Shown here one piece after another: positions 25,378-35,242 of a DNA stretch of 64,000 nt. Origin of the DNA: an uncultured Clostridia bacterium (lineage in GTDB: Bacteria; Bacillota; Clostridia; TANB77; CAG-508); NCBI GenBank assembly GCA_934120045.1, contig CAKOTF010000004.1:1-64000 (forward strand), read 5' to 3'. Made by a program: the position numbers and the translations under genes. The notes below the pieces were generated by a model, which searched no databases, was not told the DNA's origin, and saw only the letters and a program-made list of their open reading frames with translations. Each line of letters starts with the position of its first letter. Position 1 is the first letter of the stretch.

Positions 25378-25527
25378 ATGAACAAAGGAGAATCAACCTT
25401 AACAGGAAATTTTTCAGATAATACGTCTTCATTAGAAGAGATATTGATAAAGAATAAAGAGGACTCTATTACTGGGGCACCATGGGGAGCTGCAAAAGGA
25501 ATGGAAGTTGTTCAATGGAAAAAATAA
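25378..25527 (+). other. Orphan 49-codon ORF, perhaps a gene remnant
   Basis: The ATG-started frame ends SITGAPWGAAKGMEVVQWKK. The C-terminus looks like the tail of a larger protein rather than a complete one, and there is no good ribosome-binding site. The rest of 25255-25715 holds only the minus-strand promoter, this frame, a terminator and the polC leader. Confidence 0.3.
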
Positions 25528-25578
25528 TATAAGAAAATATTATTTTTGACATAAATATATAAAATACTAGTTGACCGT

Positions 25579-25612
25579 AGAGGCTGTTTCAAATGGAACA
25601 GCCTCTTTTCTA
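25579..25612 (+). terminator. Strong terminator upstream of polC
   Basis: AGAGGCTGTT pairs with AACAGCCTCT, followed by TTTTCT. Confidence 0.8.
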
Positions 25613-25715
25613 TGCATAAAAATAAGAAAAATTTATTTCAAAATTCAATTGCAAATAAACACAAAATGTGATAGCATAGAGCAAGACGAAAAGAGAGAAA
25701 AAGAAGGTGAAAAAA

Positions 25716-28700
25716 GTGCCAGAAACAGAGCAAAAACATAAAAGCAGAAAAATAGGAGATTTATTTAGTGATTATAAAACAAATAGTAATATAGAAGATG
25801 CAGAAATAGCAAGAATGAATTTACTAAAAAAGATAAACACATTAGAAATAGAAATGCAAGCAAAAGAATATATAGAAATAAAAGAAATATGGTACTTTGA
25901 AAAATTCTTAAGACAAAGATTTCAATTTGAGCAAGTGCATATAAAAATAAAATATGCAGAAGGAGTAAGAAAAAAGCCAATAGCAGATGAGTGGGAAAAT
26001 ATAGTATGTTTAATGGCACATAAATATCCTTTAATGAAACCATTATTATTATTAAAAAGTCAAATTGAAGTAACAGAAAATCAAATAAATGTATATATGA
26101 AAATACAAGGTGCAGATTTTCTAAAAGCAAGAAAATTAGATAGAGAACTAGAAAGTGTAATAGAAAACATATTTGGAAAGAAATATATAGTAAACATAGA
26201 AGAAAGAATAAATGCAGAAGAAGTATTAAAACAAAAAGAAAAAGCAAAACAAGTACAACAAAAAGCAATAGAAAATGTAATGAGAGAAGCAATGGAAGCA
26301 CAAAGAATGGCAGCAGAAAAACAAGCAAAAAATAGTGGAGAAAATATGCAAAATAATCATCAACAACAGAGTCATCAAAATCCATCAGCACAAAATTATG
26401 AACAATATCCAGCAAGTGAAATGCCACCAATACCAGAAGGTGTATATAATGATGTAGATTATGCAATGCCAACAGATGCAGATATGGGATATATACCAGA
26501 AATGCCAGAAAATGAAGAACCTTCAAATATAATCTTTGGTAAGCCATCAAGAGCAAAAGAAACACTATTCAAAACAAAAGACATAACATCAAATGATAGT
26601 AGAGTAACAATTGAAGGAAGAATAGTAAGTTGTGAATGTAAAGAAACAAAAACAGGAAAAGGAATGTTAATCTTTGAAATATATGATGGAACAGGAATAA
26701 TGAACTGTAAAGCATTTGCAAAAGATATAACAGAAGGAAATGAAGTATCAGAAAAAATTCAATCTGCAAAAGCAATAAAAGTAACAGGAAAATCAGGAAT
26801 GGATGCTTATGCAGGTGATTTAACAGTAATGGCAAATATTATAATAGAAATTTCAGATGAAGGAATGCCACAATTACCACAAGAAGATACAAGTTCACCA
26901 TTAATATTAGGAAACTCAATGAATATATCAGATCCATTAGTAAAAATAACAGACTTAAATGCAGAATCTGGAAATGTATGTATAGATGGTGAAATACTTG
27001 GAATGGAAGACAAAGAAACAAAAACAGGAAAAGTAATATTAAGTATAAATATATATGATGGAACAAGTACAATGACATGCAAAGCATTTTTACCAGGAAA
27101 AAATGCAAAAAATATTGTAAAAAGATTAGGAAAAACAAAAGCAGTAAAATTAGCAGGAAGAGCACAAATGGATGCTTTTTCAAATGAATTAACAATAATG
27201 GCAAATACAATAGTTGAATCAACTCCATTACCAAAAACAACAAGAGAAGATAAAGCAGAAGTAAAAAGAGTAGAATTACACATGCACACCAAAATGAGTG
27301 CAATGGATGCAATGACATCAGCAACAGACTTAATAAAAAGAGCAATGAGTTGGGGAATGAAATCAATAGCAATAACAGACCATGGAGTAGTACAAGCATT
27401 TCCAGAAGCATATCATTTATTGGGAAGAGATAACCCAGAAATGAAAGTAATATATGGTGTAGAAGCATATTTAGTACCAGATAAAGAAAAATCAGTAAAA
27501 AATCCAAGAGGGCAAGTACTAGATGATGCAACATATTGTGTATTAGACTTAGAAACAACAGGAATTTCAATAACAACAGAAAAAATTACTGAAGTCGGAA
27601 TAATGAAAGTAAAAAATGGTGAAGTAATAGATGAATTTGAGATATTTGTAAATCCAGAAAAGCCAATACCACAAAGAGTTGTGGAAGTTACAAATATAAC
27701 TGATGAAATGGTAAAAGATGCAGAAACAATAGATAAAGTATTTCCAAAAATCTTAGAATTTGTAGGAGATTCAATAATAGTTGCACATAATGCAAGTTTT
27801 GATGTTGGATTTTTAAAACACAATGCAAAATTACTAGGATATGAATTCAATAATACATATATAGACACATTACCACTTGCAAAAGATTTATTCCCAGATT
27901 TGAAAAAATATAAATTAGGAAAAATTGCAGATAGTTTAGGAATTGAAGTAGATGTAGCACATAGAGCTTTAGCAGATGTTGATACAACTGTAAAAGTATT
28001 TAATGTAATGTTGAAAAAACTAAAAGACAAAGGAATAAATACAGTTGATGAAATAGATTCAGCAACAAAAGACCCAGAAGCTCAAAAAGAAGAATTTAAA
28101 AAGCAAAGATCATATCATGCAATAATATTAGCTAAAAATTATGTAGGATTAAGAAACCTATATAAATTAGTATCAATTTCACATTTGAACTATTTTTATA
28201 AAAATCCAAGAATATTAAAAAGTATATATAAAAAATATTCAGAAGGATTAATATTAGGAAGTGCCTGTGAAGCGGGTGAATTATATCAAGCAATAGAATT
28301 AGGAAAATCTGATGAAGAAATAGAAAATATTGCAAGAGATTATGATTATTTAGAAATTCAACCAATAGGAAATAATGAATTCTTGGTAAGAAATGGTGTT
28401 GTACCAGATAGAGAATATTTAAAAGATATAAATCGTAAGATTGTAGAATTAGGAGAAAAACTAGGAAAACTAGTAGTAGCAACATGTGATGTTCATTTTA
28501 TGGATCCACAAGATGAGATTTATAGAAGAATATTAGAAGCAGGACAAGGATATAAAGATGCAGATGAGCAAGCACCTTTATATTTAAGAACAACAGAAGA
28601 AATGCTTAAAGAATTTGAATATTTAGGTGAAGAAAAAGCTTATGAAGTTGTAGTAACAAATACAAATAAAGTATCAGATATGTGTGATAGAATAGACCCA

Positions 28701-30608
28701 ATATCACCAGAAAAATGTCCACCACATATTCCAGGATGTGAGGAAGATATCAAAAATATTGCATATAAAAAAGCACATGAATTATATGGTGATCCATTAC
28801 CAGAAATAGTTCAAACAAGACTAGATAAAGAATTAAACTCTATTATAAGCAATGGATATTCAGTAATGTATATTATTGCACAAAGACTAGTATGGAAATC
28901 AAATGAAGATGGATATATAGTAGGTTCAAGAGGATCAGTAGGATCATCACTTGTAGCATTTATGACAGGTATAACAGAAGTAAACTCATTACAGCCACAT
29001 TATAGATGTCCAAAATGTAAATATTCAGAATTTGATGATTATGGAGTTGGAAATGGATTTGATTTACCAGATAAAGATTGTCCAAAATGTGGCACAAAAA
29101 TGGCCAAAGATGGAATGGATATACCATTTGAAACATTCCTTGGATTTAATGGAGACAAAGAACCTGATATAGACTTAAACTTCTCTGGAGAATATCAAGC
29201 AAAAGCACATAAATATACAGAAGTAATATTTGGAAAAGGAACAACATTTAAAGCAGGTACAGTTGGTACAGTAGCAGAACAAACAGCATTTGGATATGTA
29301 AAAAAATATTATGAAGAAAGAAATATACCAATAAATAAAGCAGAAATAGCAAGAATATCAGTAGGATGTCAAGGAATAAAAAGAACAACAGGACAACATC
29401 CAGGAGGAATTATAGTAGTTCCAAAAGGAAGAGAAATATATGAATTTACACCAGTACAACATCCAGCAGATGACCCCAATTCAGATATAATAACAACACA
29501 CTTTGATTATCACTCAATAGATGGAAACTTGTTAAAACTTGATATACTAGGACACGATGATCCGACGGTAATACGTATGCTTCAAGATATAACAGGAGTA
29601 GCACCAACAGATGTACCATTAGATGATAAAGAAACAATGTCAATCTTTTCATCAACAAAAGCATTAGGTGTAACACCAGAACAAATACATTCAGAGGTAG
29701 GAACTTATGGAATACCTGAATATGGTACAAAATTTGCTAGAGGAATGCTTTTAGATACACATCCAACAACATTTGATGAATTAATAAGAATATCTGGACT
29801 ATCACATGGTACAGATGTATGGTTAGGAAATGCACAATCATTAATAGAACAAGGAATTGTAACATTACAACAAGCAATATGTTGTCGTGATGATATAATG
29901 ATATATTTAATGAAAAAAGGGCTTCCACCAGATAAATCATTCAAAATAATGGAAGCTGTTCGTAAAGGTAAAGTTGCAAAAGGAAAAGAACCAAAATGGA
30001 AAGATGAATATATACCTTTAATGTTAGAACATGATGTTCCAGAATGGTATATAAAATCTTGTGAAAAAATAAAATACATGTTCCCTAAAGCACATGCTGC
30101 AGCTTATGTAACAAACGCATTTAGAATTGCATGGTTTAAAGTTCATATTCCATTAGCATATTATGCAGCATTTTTTACAATAAGAGCAAAAGCTTTTGAT
30201 GCAGAAGTTATGATTAATGGAAAAGAAAAAGTAAAAAACAAAATGAAAGAAATTGAAATGATGGGAAATAATGCTACTCCAAAGGACAAAGATATGTATG
30301 ATGATTTGGAACTAGTATTAGAAATGTATGAAAGAGGACTTAGATTTTTACCAATTGATTTGTATAAATCACATGCTACAAAATTTCAAGTTGAAGGAGA
30401 TTCATTAAGACCACCGTTAAATAGTATAGCAGGATTAGGAAATGTTGCAGCAGAAGGAATTATGAAAGCTAGACAGGAAGAAAAATTTATGTCTATAGAT
30501 GATTTGAAAATTCGTTCAAAAGTTGGTGATTCTGTTACAGAATTGTTGAGACAATTTGGTTGCCTTGAGGGAATGAGTCAAAGTAATCAATTGAGTTTGT
30601 TTGGATAA
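25716..30608 (+). CDS. polC: DNA polymerase III subunit alpha, PolC type, with tandem OB domains
   Basis: Replicative polymerase with proofreading. In order: helical N-domain (~1-280), OB fold 1 (~285-378), OB fold 2 (~411-503), PHP (HMHTKMSAMDA, ~518), inserted DnaQ-like exonuclease (VLDLETTG, HNASFDVGFL, HRALADVDTT; ~605-765), the rest of PHP, zinc cysteines (CPKCKYSEF and CPKCGTKM), polymerase core (PDIDLNFSGEYQ) and fingers. At about 1630 residues it is longer than Bacillus PolC (1437) because the OB domain is doubled; both copies share KETKTGK. GTG 25716 is preferred to 25707 because AAGGTG is then a spaced ribosome-binding site. Confidence 0.96.
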   Translation: MPETEQKHKSRKIGDLFSDYKTNSNIEDAEIARMNLLKKINTLEIEMQAKEYIEIKEIWYFEKFLRQRFQFEQVHIKIKYAEGVRKKPIADEWENIVCLMAHKYPLMKPLLLLKSQIEVTENQINVYMKIQGADFLKARKLDRELESVIENIFGKKYIVNIEERINAEEVLKQKEKAKQVQQKAIENVMREAMEAQRMAAEKQAKNSGENMQNNHQQQSHQNPSAQNYEQYPASEMPPIPEGVYNDVDYAMPTDADMGYIPEMPENEEPSNIIFGKPSRAKETLFKTKDITSNDSRVTIEGRIVSCECKETKTGKGMLIFEIYDGTGIMNCKAFAKDITEGNEVSEKIQSAKAIKVTGKSGMDAYAGDLTVMANIIIEISDEGMPQLPQEDTSSPLILGNSMNISDPLVKITDLNAESGNVCIDGEILGMEDKETKTGKVILSINIYDGTSTMTCKAFLPGKNAKNIVKRLGKTKAVKLAGRAQMDAFSNELTIMANTIVESTPLPKTTREDKAEVKRVELHMHTKMSAMDAMTSATDLIKRAMSWGMKSIAITDHGVVQAFPEAYHLLGRDNPEMKVIYGVEAYLVPDKEKSVKNPRGQVLDDATYCVLDLETTGISITTEKITEVGIMKVKNGEVIDEFEIFVNPEKPIPQRVVEVTNITDEMVKDAETIDKVFPKILEFVGDSIIVAHNASFDVGFLKHNAKLLGYEFNNTYIDTLPLAKDLFPDLKKYKLGKIADSLGIEVDVAHRALADVDTTVKVFNVMLKKLKDKGINTVDEIDSATKDPEAQKEEFKKQRSYHAIILAKNYVGLRNLYKLVSISHLNYFYKNPRILKSIYKKYSEGLILGSACEAGELYQAIELGKSDEEIENIARDYDYLEIQPIGNNEFLVRNGVVPDREYLKDINRKIVELGEKLGKLVVATCDVHFMDPQDEIYRRILEAGQGYKDADEQAPLYLRTTEEMLKEFEYLGEEKAYEVVVTNTNKVSDMCDRIDPISPEKCPPHIPGCEEDIKNIAYKKAHELYGDPLPEIVQTRLDKELNSIISNGYSVMYIIAQRLVWKSNEDGYIVGSRGSVGSSLVAFMTGITEVNSLQPHYRCPKCKYSEFDDYGVGNGFDLPDKDCPKCGTKMAKDGMDIPFETFLGFNGDKEPDIDLNFSGEYQAKAHKYTEVIFGKGTTFKAGTVGTVAEQTAFGYVKKYYEERNIPINKAEIARISVGCQGIKRTTGQHPGGIIVVPKGREIYEFTPVQHPADDPNSDIITTHFDYHSIDGNLLKLDILGHDDPTVIRMLQDITGVAPTDVPLDDKETMSIFSSTKALGVTPEQIHSEVGTYGIPEYGTKFARGMLLDTHPTTFDELIRISGLSHGTDVWLGNAQSLIEQGIVTLQQAICCRDDIMIYLMKKGLPPDKSFKIMEAVRKGKVAKGKEPKWKDEYIPLMLEHDVPEWYIKSCEKIKYMFPKAHAAAYVTNAFRIAWFKVHIPLAYYAAFFTIRAKAFDAEVMINGKEKVKNKMKEIEMMGNNATPKDKDMYDDLELVLEMYERGLRFLPIDLYKSHATKFQVEGDSLRPPLNSIAGLGNVAAEGIMKARQEEKFMSIDDLKIRSKVGDSVTELLRQFGCLEGMSQSNQLSLFG

Positions 30609-30612
30609 AATT

Positions 30613-30646
30613 AAAATACCTTGAAAGAAATTTCAGGGTATTTTTT
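30613..30646 (+). terminator. Terminator of polC
   Basis: AAATACC.TGAAA pairs with TTTCA.GGTATTT, followed by T residues. Confidence 0.8.
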
Positions 30647-30670
30647 ATTATAAGAAAATCGTAAAATCCC

Positions 30671-30699
30671 TTGACATCTAGGCAATTTGAAGCTATAAT
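30671..30699 (+). promoter_or_regulatory. sigH promoter
   Basis: Perfect TTGACA (30671-30676), a 17-bp spacer and perfect TATAAT (30694-30699). Confidence 0.9.
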
Positions 30700-30732
30700 G
30701 AAAGCATCAAAGAAGTGGAGGACACAATATTA

Positions 30733-31377
30733 ATGGAAAAAAATATGTTTTCAATTAATGAAAATCAATACAAAGAAATGACAGACGAAAAATTAATAGA
30801 GAATATAAAACAAGATGACAATATGGCTTTAAATTGCTTATTAGAAAGATATAATGATGTAGTAAATATGAAAGCAAATAAATTTTTCATGGTAGGAGCA
30901 GAAAGAGAAGACATGGTACAAGAAGGAATGATTGGATTATATAAAGCAGTAAAATCATTTGATACAGAAAAGCAAAACTCATTTAAAACATTTGCCAATA
31001 TGTGTATAGAAAGACAATTAATAACGGCAGTCAAAAATTCAAATAGACAAAAACACATACCATTAAACTCATCAATATCTTTAAATTCAGCAGCATATGA
31101 AGATAATGATGATATGGATAAGCTTGAAATAGTAGATTTAAAAGCAGAAAATGATCCATCAGATATAATAGCAAATCAAGAATACTCAAAAACAATAGAA
31201 AGAAAAATAAAAGAAAATTTAAGTGAATATGAATTATCAGTTTTATATGAATATGAAAAAGGACATTCATATGCAGACATAGCAGAAAAGTTAAAAACTA
31301 AAGTAAAATCTGTAGACACAGCAATACAAAGAATAAAGAAAAAAGCAAATAAAATAAAAGAAAGTATAGATTCGTAA
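30733..31377 (+). CDS. sigH: RNA polymerase sigma factor, SigH-like (sporulation/stationary phase)
   Basis: Sigma-70 family protein of about 214 residues without region 1.1. Region 2 shows EDMVQEGMIGLYKAVKSFD and FKTFANMCIERQLITAVK. Region 4 has YELSVLYEYEKGHSYADIA followed by a helix-turn-helix. Size and sequence fit SigH, which in Bacillus starts the sporulation programme. The start is taken as ATG 30733 behind GGAGG at a long 11-bp spacing; the GTG at 30715 overlaps that GGAGG and is less likely. It has a consensus sigma-A promoter and its own terminator. Confidence 0.85.
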   Translation: MEKNMFSINENQYKEMTDEKLIENIKQDDNMALNCLLERYNDVVNMKANKFFMVGAEREDMVQEGMIGLYKAVKSFDTEKQNSFKTFANMCIERQLITAVKNSNRQKHIPLNSSISLNSAAYEDNDDMDKLEIVDLKAENDPSDIIANQEYSKTIERKIKENLSEYELSVLYEYEKGHSYADIAEKLKTKVKSVDTAIQRIKKKANKIKESIDS

Positions 31378-31421
31378 TTTAATAAAATATTAAGAAAAAA
31401 GTCGAAAAACAAAGAAAAAAG

Positions 31422-31447
31422 TAGCAAGAAGTACTTGCTATTTTTTT
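31422..31447 (+). terminator. Terminator of sigH
   Basis: TAGCAAG pairs with CTTGCTA, followed by seven T residues. Confidence 0.85.
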
Positions 31448-31504
31448 GTTTTTCTTATAAAATATTAACCAAGTGTGTAATAAAAAACGGAGGAAAAATA
31501 ATAT

Positions 31505-32641
31505 ATGAATTTAAGCGAAGAAGAACTTCCAAAAGCATTGCAAAAACATGCTGAAGAAGAAAATGTAAAAAATAATTCTACTGATAATAAAAAGAAAAAA
31601 TCAAAAAAAATATGGTTAAGAATATTAATAACAATAATAATATTAGGAATACTAGGAATATCAACATTGGCATTTTTATTATATGGACCATATTCAGGAT
31701 TTAGAGAATGGCTAATAACAAGTGCAATGACAACAATGAGACACCAATATTTAGCAACATGGTTTTATAGTGATGAAACAATACAGAAAGTGCTAGAAAA
31801 TAATAAGGTACACGAAACAAATGAGAACACAGATGCTTCAATGATTGTTATGGTTGATAATGAAAAAACAAATAATAATATTCAATATGCTAATGAATAT
31901 GAAAGACAGATATTAGAAAAAGATCCAGAACATGAAGATTATAAGATAATAAAAATAGAAGGAAAAGGTTATGATGGATATATGGCTGTAATATATGATC
32001 CATCAAGAATAAAAACAGTATATACAAGCAAATTAGGTACAACAGGAGAATATTTAACCAAAATGGCACAAGACAATGATGCATTAATTGCAATAAATGG
32101 AGGAGGATTCGAAGATCCAAATTATGTAGGAAATGGAGCAACACCTCTTGGGATAACATTTTCAAATGGAAAATTAATAACATCAAAAACGTATAAAGGA
32201 CAAGGTGGATTGATTGGATTTACACAAGATGATAAATTAGTACTTGGAAAGATGACAGCAGATCAAGCAAAGAAACAAAAAATTCGTGATGGAGTAACAT
32301 TTGGACCATTTTTAATAATAAATGGAAAAGCATCATCAGTATCTGGAAATGGTGGATGGGGGACAGCCCCAAGAACAGCAATAGGGCAAAGACAAGATGG
32401 AATTGTATTGTTTTTAGTTGTAGATGGAAGAACAGTAACAAGACCTGGTGCAACAATGAAAGATTTAATAGAAATTTTTGAAAGATATGGAGCTTATAAT
32501 GCGTCAAACCTAGATGGAGGAACATCTAGTGCAATGGTAGTAAATAATAAAATAATAAATGATCCAGTTGATCAATCAGGATCACATAGAACAAGATATA
32601 TTTCAACAGCATTTATATTAACAAAAGAAGATAATCAATAA
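31505..32641 (+). CDS. Membrane-anchored phosphodiester glycosidase (NAGPA domain)
   Basis: A cytosolic Lys/Glu-rich tail and one membrane segment (about residues 38-62) precede an extracytoplasmic NAGPA-type domain. Motifs include ALIAINGGGF, TPLGITFSNGKL, GGLIGFTQDDKL, GPFLIINGK, PRTAIGQRQDG and ASNLDGGTSSAMV. The family cleaves phosphodiester-linked sugars and is annotated in many Firmicutes as exopolysaccharide biosynthesis protein. GGAGG is 9 bp upstream. It ends 18 bp before cmk. A cell-envelope role is likely; the exact substrate is unknown. Confidence 0.85.
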   Translation: MNLSEEELPKALQKHAEEENVKNNSTDNKKKKSKKIWLRILITIIILGILGISTLAFLLYGPYSGFREWLITSAMTTMRHQYLATWFYSDETIQKVLENNKVHETNENTDASMIVMVDNEKTNNNIQYANEYERQILEKDPEHEDYKIIKIEGKGYDGYMAVIYDPSRIKTVYTSKLGTTGEYLTKMAQDNDALIAINGGGFEDPNYVGNGATPLGITFSNGKLITSKTYKGQGGLIGFTQDDKLVLGKMTADQAKKQKIRDGVTFGPFLIINGKASSVSGNGGWGTAPRTAIGQRQDGIVLFLVVDGRTVTRPGATMKDLIEIFERYGAYNASNLDGGTSSAMVVNNKIINDPVDQSGSHRTRYISTAFILTKEDNQ

Positions 32642-32659
32642 GTAAAAATGGAGGATATA

Positions 32660-33328
32660 ATGGGATTTGTAGTTGCAGTTGATGGACCTGCTGGAAGTGG
32701 AAAAGGAACAATAACAAAAAGAATAGCAAAAGAAATGAATTTAACAAGTATAGATACAGGAGCAATGTACAGAAGTGTTACACTTGCAATGTTAAATAAA
32801 AATATAGCATTAGATGATTTTGAAAAAATATCAAAACTTTTAGATGAAATAAAAATAGAATTTAAAAAGATAGATGGAGTTCAAAAAGTATATTTAAATG
32901 GTAAAGATGTATCATTAGAAATCAGAACAAAACCTGTTAATGAAAATGTATCACCAGTTTCAACAATAAAGATAGTAAGAGAGAGGCTAGCCAAACTTCA
33001 AAGAGAAATGGCAGAAACAATAGATGTTATAATGGAAGGTAGAGATATTGGAACAAATGTATTCCCAAATGCTAATGTAAAAATCTATTTAGATGCAACT
33101 CCAGAAGAAAGAGCTAGGAGAAGATATTTACAAAATAAAGAAAATGGAATTGAAATGCCATATGAAGAAATACTTGAAAGTGTAAAAAATAGAGATTTTA
33201 TTGACAGTACAAGAGAAATAGCACCATTAAAAAAAGCAGATGATGCAATATATGTTGATTCAAGTAATATGACAATTGATGAAGTTGTAGCAAGCATAGA
33301 AAAAATAATAAGTGAAAAAAGAAAATAG
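32660..33328 (+). CDS. cmk: Cytidylate kinase
   Basis: Phosphorylates CMP and dCMP. The P-loop VDGPAGSGKGT is at residues 6-16. IDTGAMYRSVTLAML and MEGRDIGTNVFPNA are diagnostic CMK motifs, and the lid has ARRRYLQNK. About 222 residues is normal. The ATG at 32660 is chosen because GGAGG (32650-32654) is 5 bp upstream; the ATG at 32648 overlaps that site. Confidence 0.95.
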   Translation: MGFVVAVDGPAGSGKGTITKRIAKEMNLTSIDTGAMYRSVTLAMLNKNIALDDFEKISKLLDEIKIEFKKIDGVQKVYLNGKDVSLEIRTKPVNENVSPVSTIKIVRERLAKLQREMAETIDVIMEGRDIGTNVFPNANVKIYLDATPEERARRRYLQNKENGIEMPYEEILESVKNRDFIDSTREIAPLKKADDAIYVDSSNMTIDEVVASIEKIISEKRK

Positions 33329-33343
33329 AATAGGAGTTATAGC

Positions 33344-33898
33344 ATGAAAGAAGAATTTTTAAAGTTATTAAGAAGTGTAAAAAGAGAAGGAATTGACGAG
33401 TTAATAAGATTTATTGAAAGTACAGATTTTTTTACAGCACCTGCAAGTACAAGATTTCATGGAGACCATGCTGGTGGACTTGTAGAGCATAGCATGAAAG
33501 TATATGAAATATTGCAAGAAAAAGTAAAAAATGCTCCAATAGCATTAAATATACCACCAGAAACTTTGATAATAGTACCATTATTACATGATTTGTGTAA
33601 AGCTAATTTTTATAAAATTGATTATAGGAATGCCAAAAATGCCTTAGGAGTATGGGAAAAAGTACCATATTATACAGTTGAAGATACTATACCATATGGA
33701 CATGGTGAAAAATCTGTTATGATGATAACAGAATATATGAAATTAACAAGTGAAGAAAAGTATGCAATTCGTTGGCATATGGGATTTACAGAGCCAAAAG
33801 AACAATATGGAACAATAGGATTAGCATATACTAAATATCCATTAGCATTACTTATGTTTGAAGCAGACTTAGAAGCAACATATTTCTTTAATACATAA
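33344..33898 (+). CDS. HD-domain phosphohydrolase
   Basis: Metal-dependent hydrolase of the HD superfamily. HGDHAGGLVEHS supplies the first His, VPLLHDLCK the HD pair, and a later GHGEKSVMM and IRWHMGF the remaining metal ligands. At 184 residues it is a stand-alone HD protein. The substrate (nucleotide or phosphate ester) is unknown. TAGGAG lies upstream. It is 15 bp after cmk and ends the operon. Confidence 0.8.
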   Translation: MKEEFLKLLRSVKREGIDELIRFIESTDFFTAPASTRFHGDHAGGLVEHSMKVYEILQEKVKNAPIALNIPPETLIIVPLLHDLCKANFYKIDYRNAKNALGVWEKVPYYTVEDTIPYGHGEKSVMMITEYMKLTSEEKYAIRWHMGFTEPKEQYGTIGLAYTKYPLALLMFEADLEATYFFNT

Positions 33899-33900
33899 TT

Positions 33901-33930
33901 AAAAATCGCCAGATAGGCGATTTTTTTTAT
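33901..33930 (+). terminator. Terminator after the HD gene
   Basis: AAAAATCGCC pairs with GGCGATTTTT and is followed by a T run. Confidence 0.85.
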
Positions 33931-33933
33931 AAA

Positions 33934-33960
33934 AAAGTCACTTTAATTTAAAGTGACTTT
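33934..33960 (-). terminator. Terminator of the CobW-type gene
   Basis: AAAGTCACTTT pairs with AAAGTGACTTT. T residues follow on the minus strand. Confidence 0.75.
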
Positions 33961-33970
33961 ATATAGTAAA

Positions 33971-35092
33971 TTATTTTGCTAAACATTTATCAAGTTCTTC
34001 GCAAATTGCTTTTTTATCCATTTTTTGACCAATGAAAACAAGTTTAACCATTCTATCTCCAACTTCTTCATCCCAGTCTCTTTCTAAATCAGAATTAGCT
34101 TTTCTAAATGCTTGTTGATCTTTTAATGGGAAAGTAGCAATCCATTCGCCAGCTTCATAAACTCCAGTTTGTTTTCCAGCTTGTTCAAAAACATATGACA
34201 TTTCGTCATCATTCTCAAACCAAACAATACCTTTACATCTAATTATATTTCTTGGTAAGGAATTAACAAAGTTATGGAATTTTGATTCAACTAAAGGTTT
34301 TCTTCTATAATATACAAAAGTTCCAATTCCATATTCTTCTGTTTCACCTTCTTCAGCTTCTTCCTCAGTTTTATCTAATTCTTGAGCCCAACCAGCTGAA
34401 AGTGAAGCTTTTTCGAAATCAAAAGCTTTTGTATCCATAATTTCTCTAAAATCAACATCTGAATAATTTGTTTCTATTATTTTTGCACTTGGTTGTAATT
34501 TTTTTACAACAGCTTTAACTTTTGCAAGTTCATCTTTAGAAAGTTCATCAACTTTGTTTAAAATCAAAGTATTACAGAATTCAATTTGCTGAATTAATAA
34601 ATTTTCAATATCTTCATCATCAATTTCTTCTTTTTCAAGTTCTTCACCACAATTGAATTCATCTCTTAATCTTAAAGCATCAACAACAGAAACAACATTA
34701 TCTAATCTGCAAATTTTAGGTAATCCATATTGTTTTGTAGAATCTTGTAAAACAGTTATTGTTTGAGCAATTGGAATAGGTTCACAAATTCCACTAGCTT
34801 CTATTAATATATAATCAAAATTTCCCGTTTTTACCAAATCGACAATTTGTTGCATTAAATCAACTTTTAAAGTACAACATATACAACCATTTTGTAAAGG
34901 AACAAGGCTATCATTTGTTTCAGTAACAACACCACCTTTTCCTATTAAAGATGCATCTATATTTACTTCTCCAATATCATTAACAATTACAGCAACTTTG
35001 TAACCATCTTGATTATTTAAAATATGATTTATAAGAGTTGTTTTTCCAGCTCCTAAGTATCCTGTTAATAATGTAATTGGCACAGTTTTCAT
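33971..35092 (-). CDS. CobW/G3E-family GTPase (metal chaperone type)
   Basis: P-loop GTPase with LLTGYLGAGKTTLINHIL at the N-terminus, the family metal-binding CxCC motif in NGCICCTLKVDL, IEASGICEP, and NKVDELS (guanine specificity). The C-terminal CobW_C domain includes RCKGIVWFE. An acidic stretch (EEEAEEGETEE) links the domains. Such proteins insert or traffic zinc, cobalt or other metals; which metal cannot be read from sequence. AGGAGG precedes the ATG. I see no Zur-type box. Confidence 0.88.
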   Translation of the reverse strand: MKTVPITLLTGYLGAGKTTLINHILNNQDGYKVAVIVNDIGEVNIDASLIGKGGVVTETNDSLVPLQNGCICCTLKVDLMQQIVDLVKTGNFDYILIEASGICEPIPIAQTITVLQDSTKQYGLPKICRLDNVVSVVDALRLRDEFNCGEELEKEEIDDEDIENLLIQQIEFCNTLILNKVDELSKDELAKVKAVVKKLQPSAKIIETNYSDVDFREIMDTKAFDFEKASLSAGWAQELDKTEEEAEEGETEEYGIGTFVYYRRKPLVESKFHNFVNSLPRNIIRCKGIVWFENDDEMSYVFEQAGKQTGVYEAGEWIATFPLKDQQAFRKANSDLERDWDEEVGDRMVKLVFIGQKMDKKAICEELDKCLAK

Positions 35093-35186
35093 TTAAAATT
35101 CCTCCTTTTTGGCTTAAACCATTATATTTTGCTTGGATTATATCACTTTTTAAAAGTAAATGCTATACTTTTAAAAGATTTTATGA

Positions 35187-35220
35187 TATAATAATTAATA
35201 TAATTACGCAAATTGCGTAA
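35187..35220 (+). promoter_or_regulatory. Promoter -10 and palindromic operator of the alarmone-synthetase-like gene
   Basis: A TATAAT -10 (35187-35192) lacks a good -35. At 35204-35220, TTACGCAAATTGCGTAA is a perfect 17-nt palindrome located about +5 to +21, where a repressor would block transcription. The regulator is unknown. Confidence 0.65.
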
Positions 35221-35242
35221 ATAGAAAGGATGAAAGGCAATA

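Noticed and set aside
35204..35220. Palindrome as a terminator of the CobW gene
   Set aside because: The CobW gene runs away from this site on the minus strand, the palindrome has no T run, and it sits just after a -10 element.
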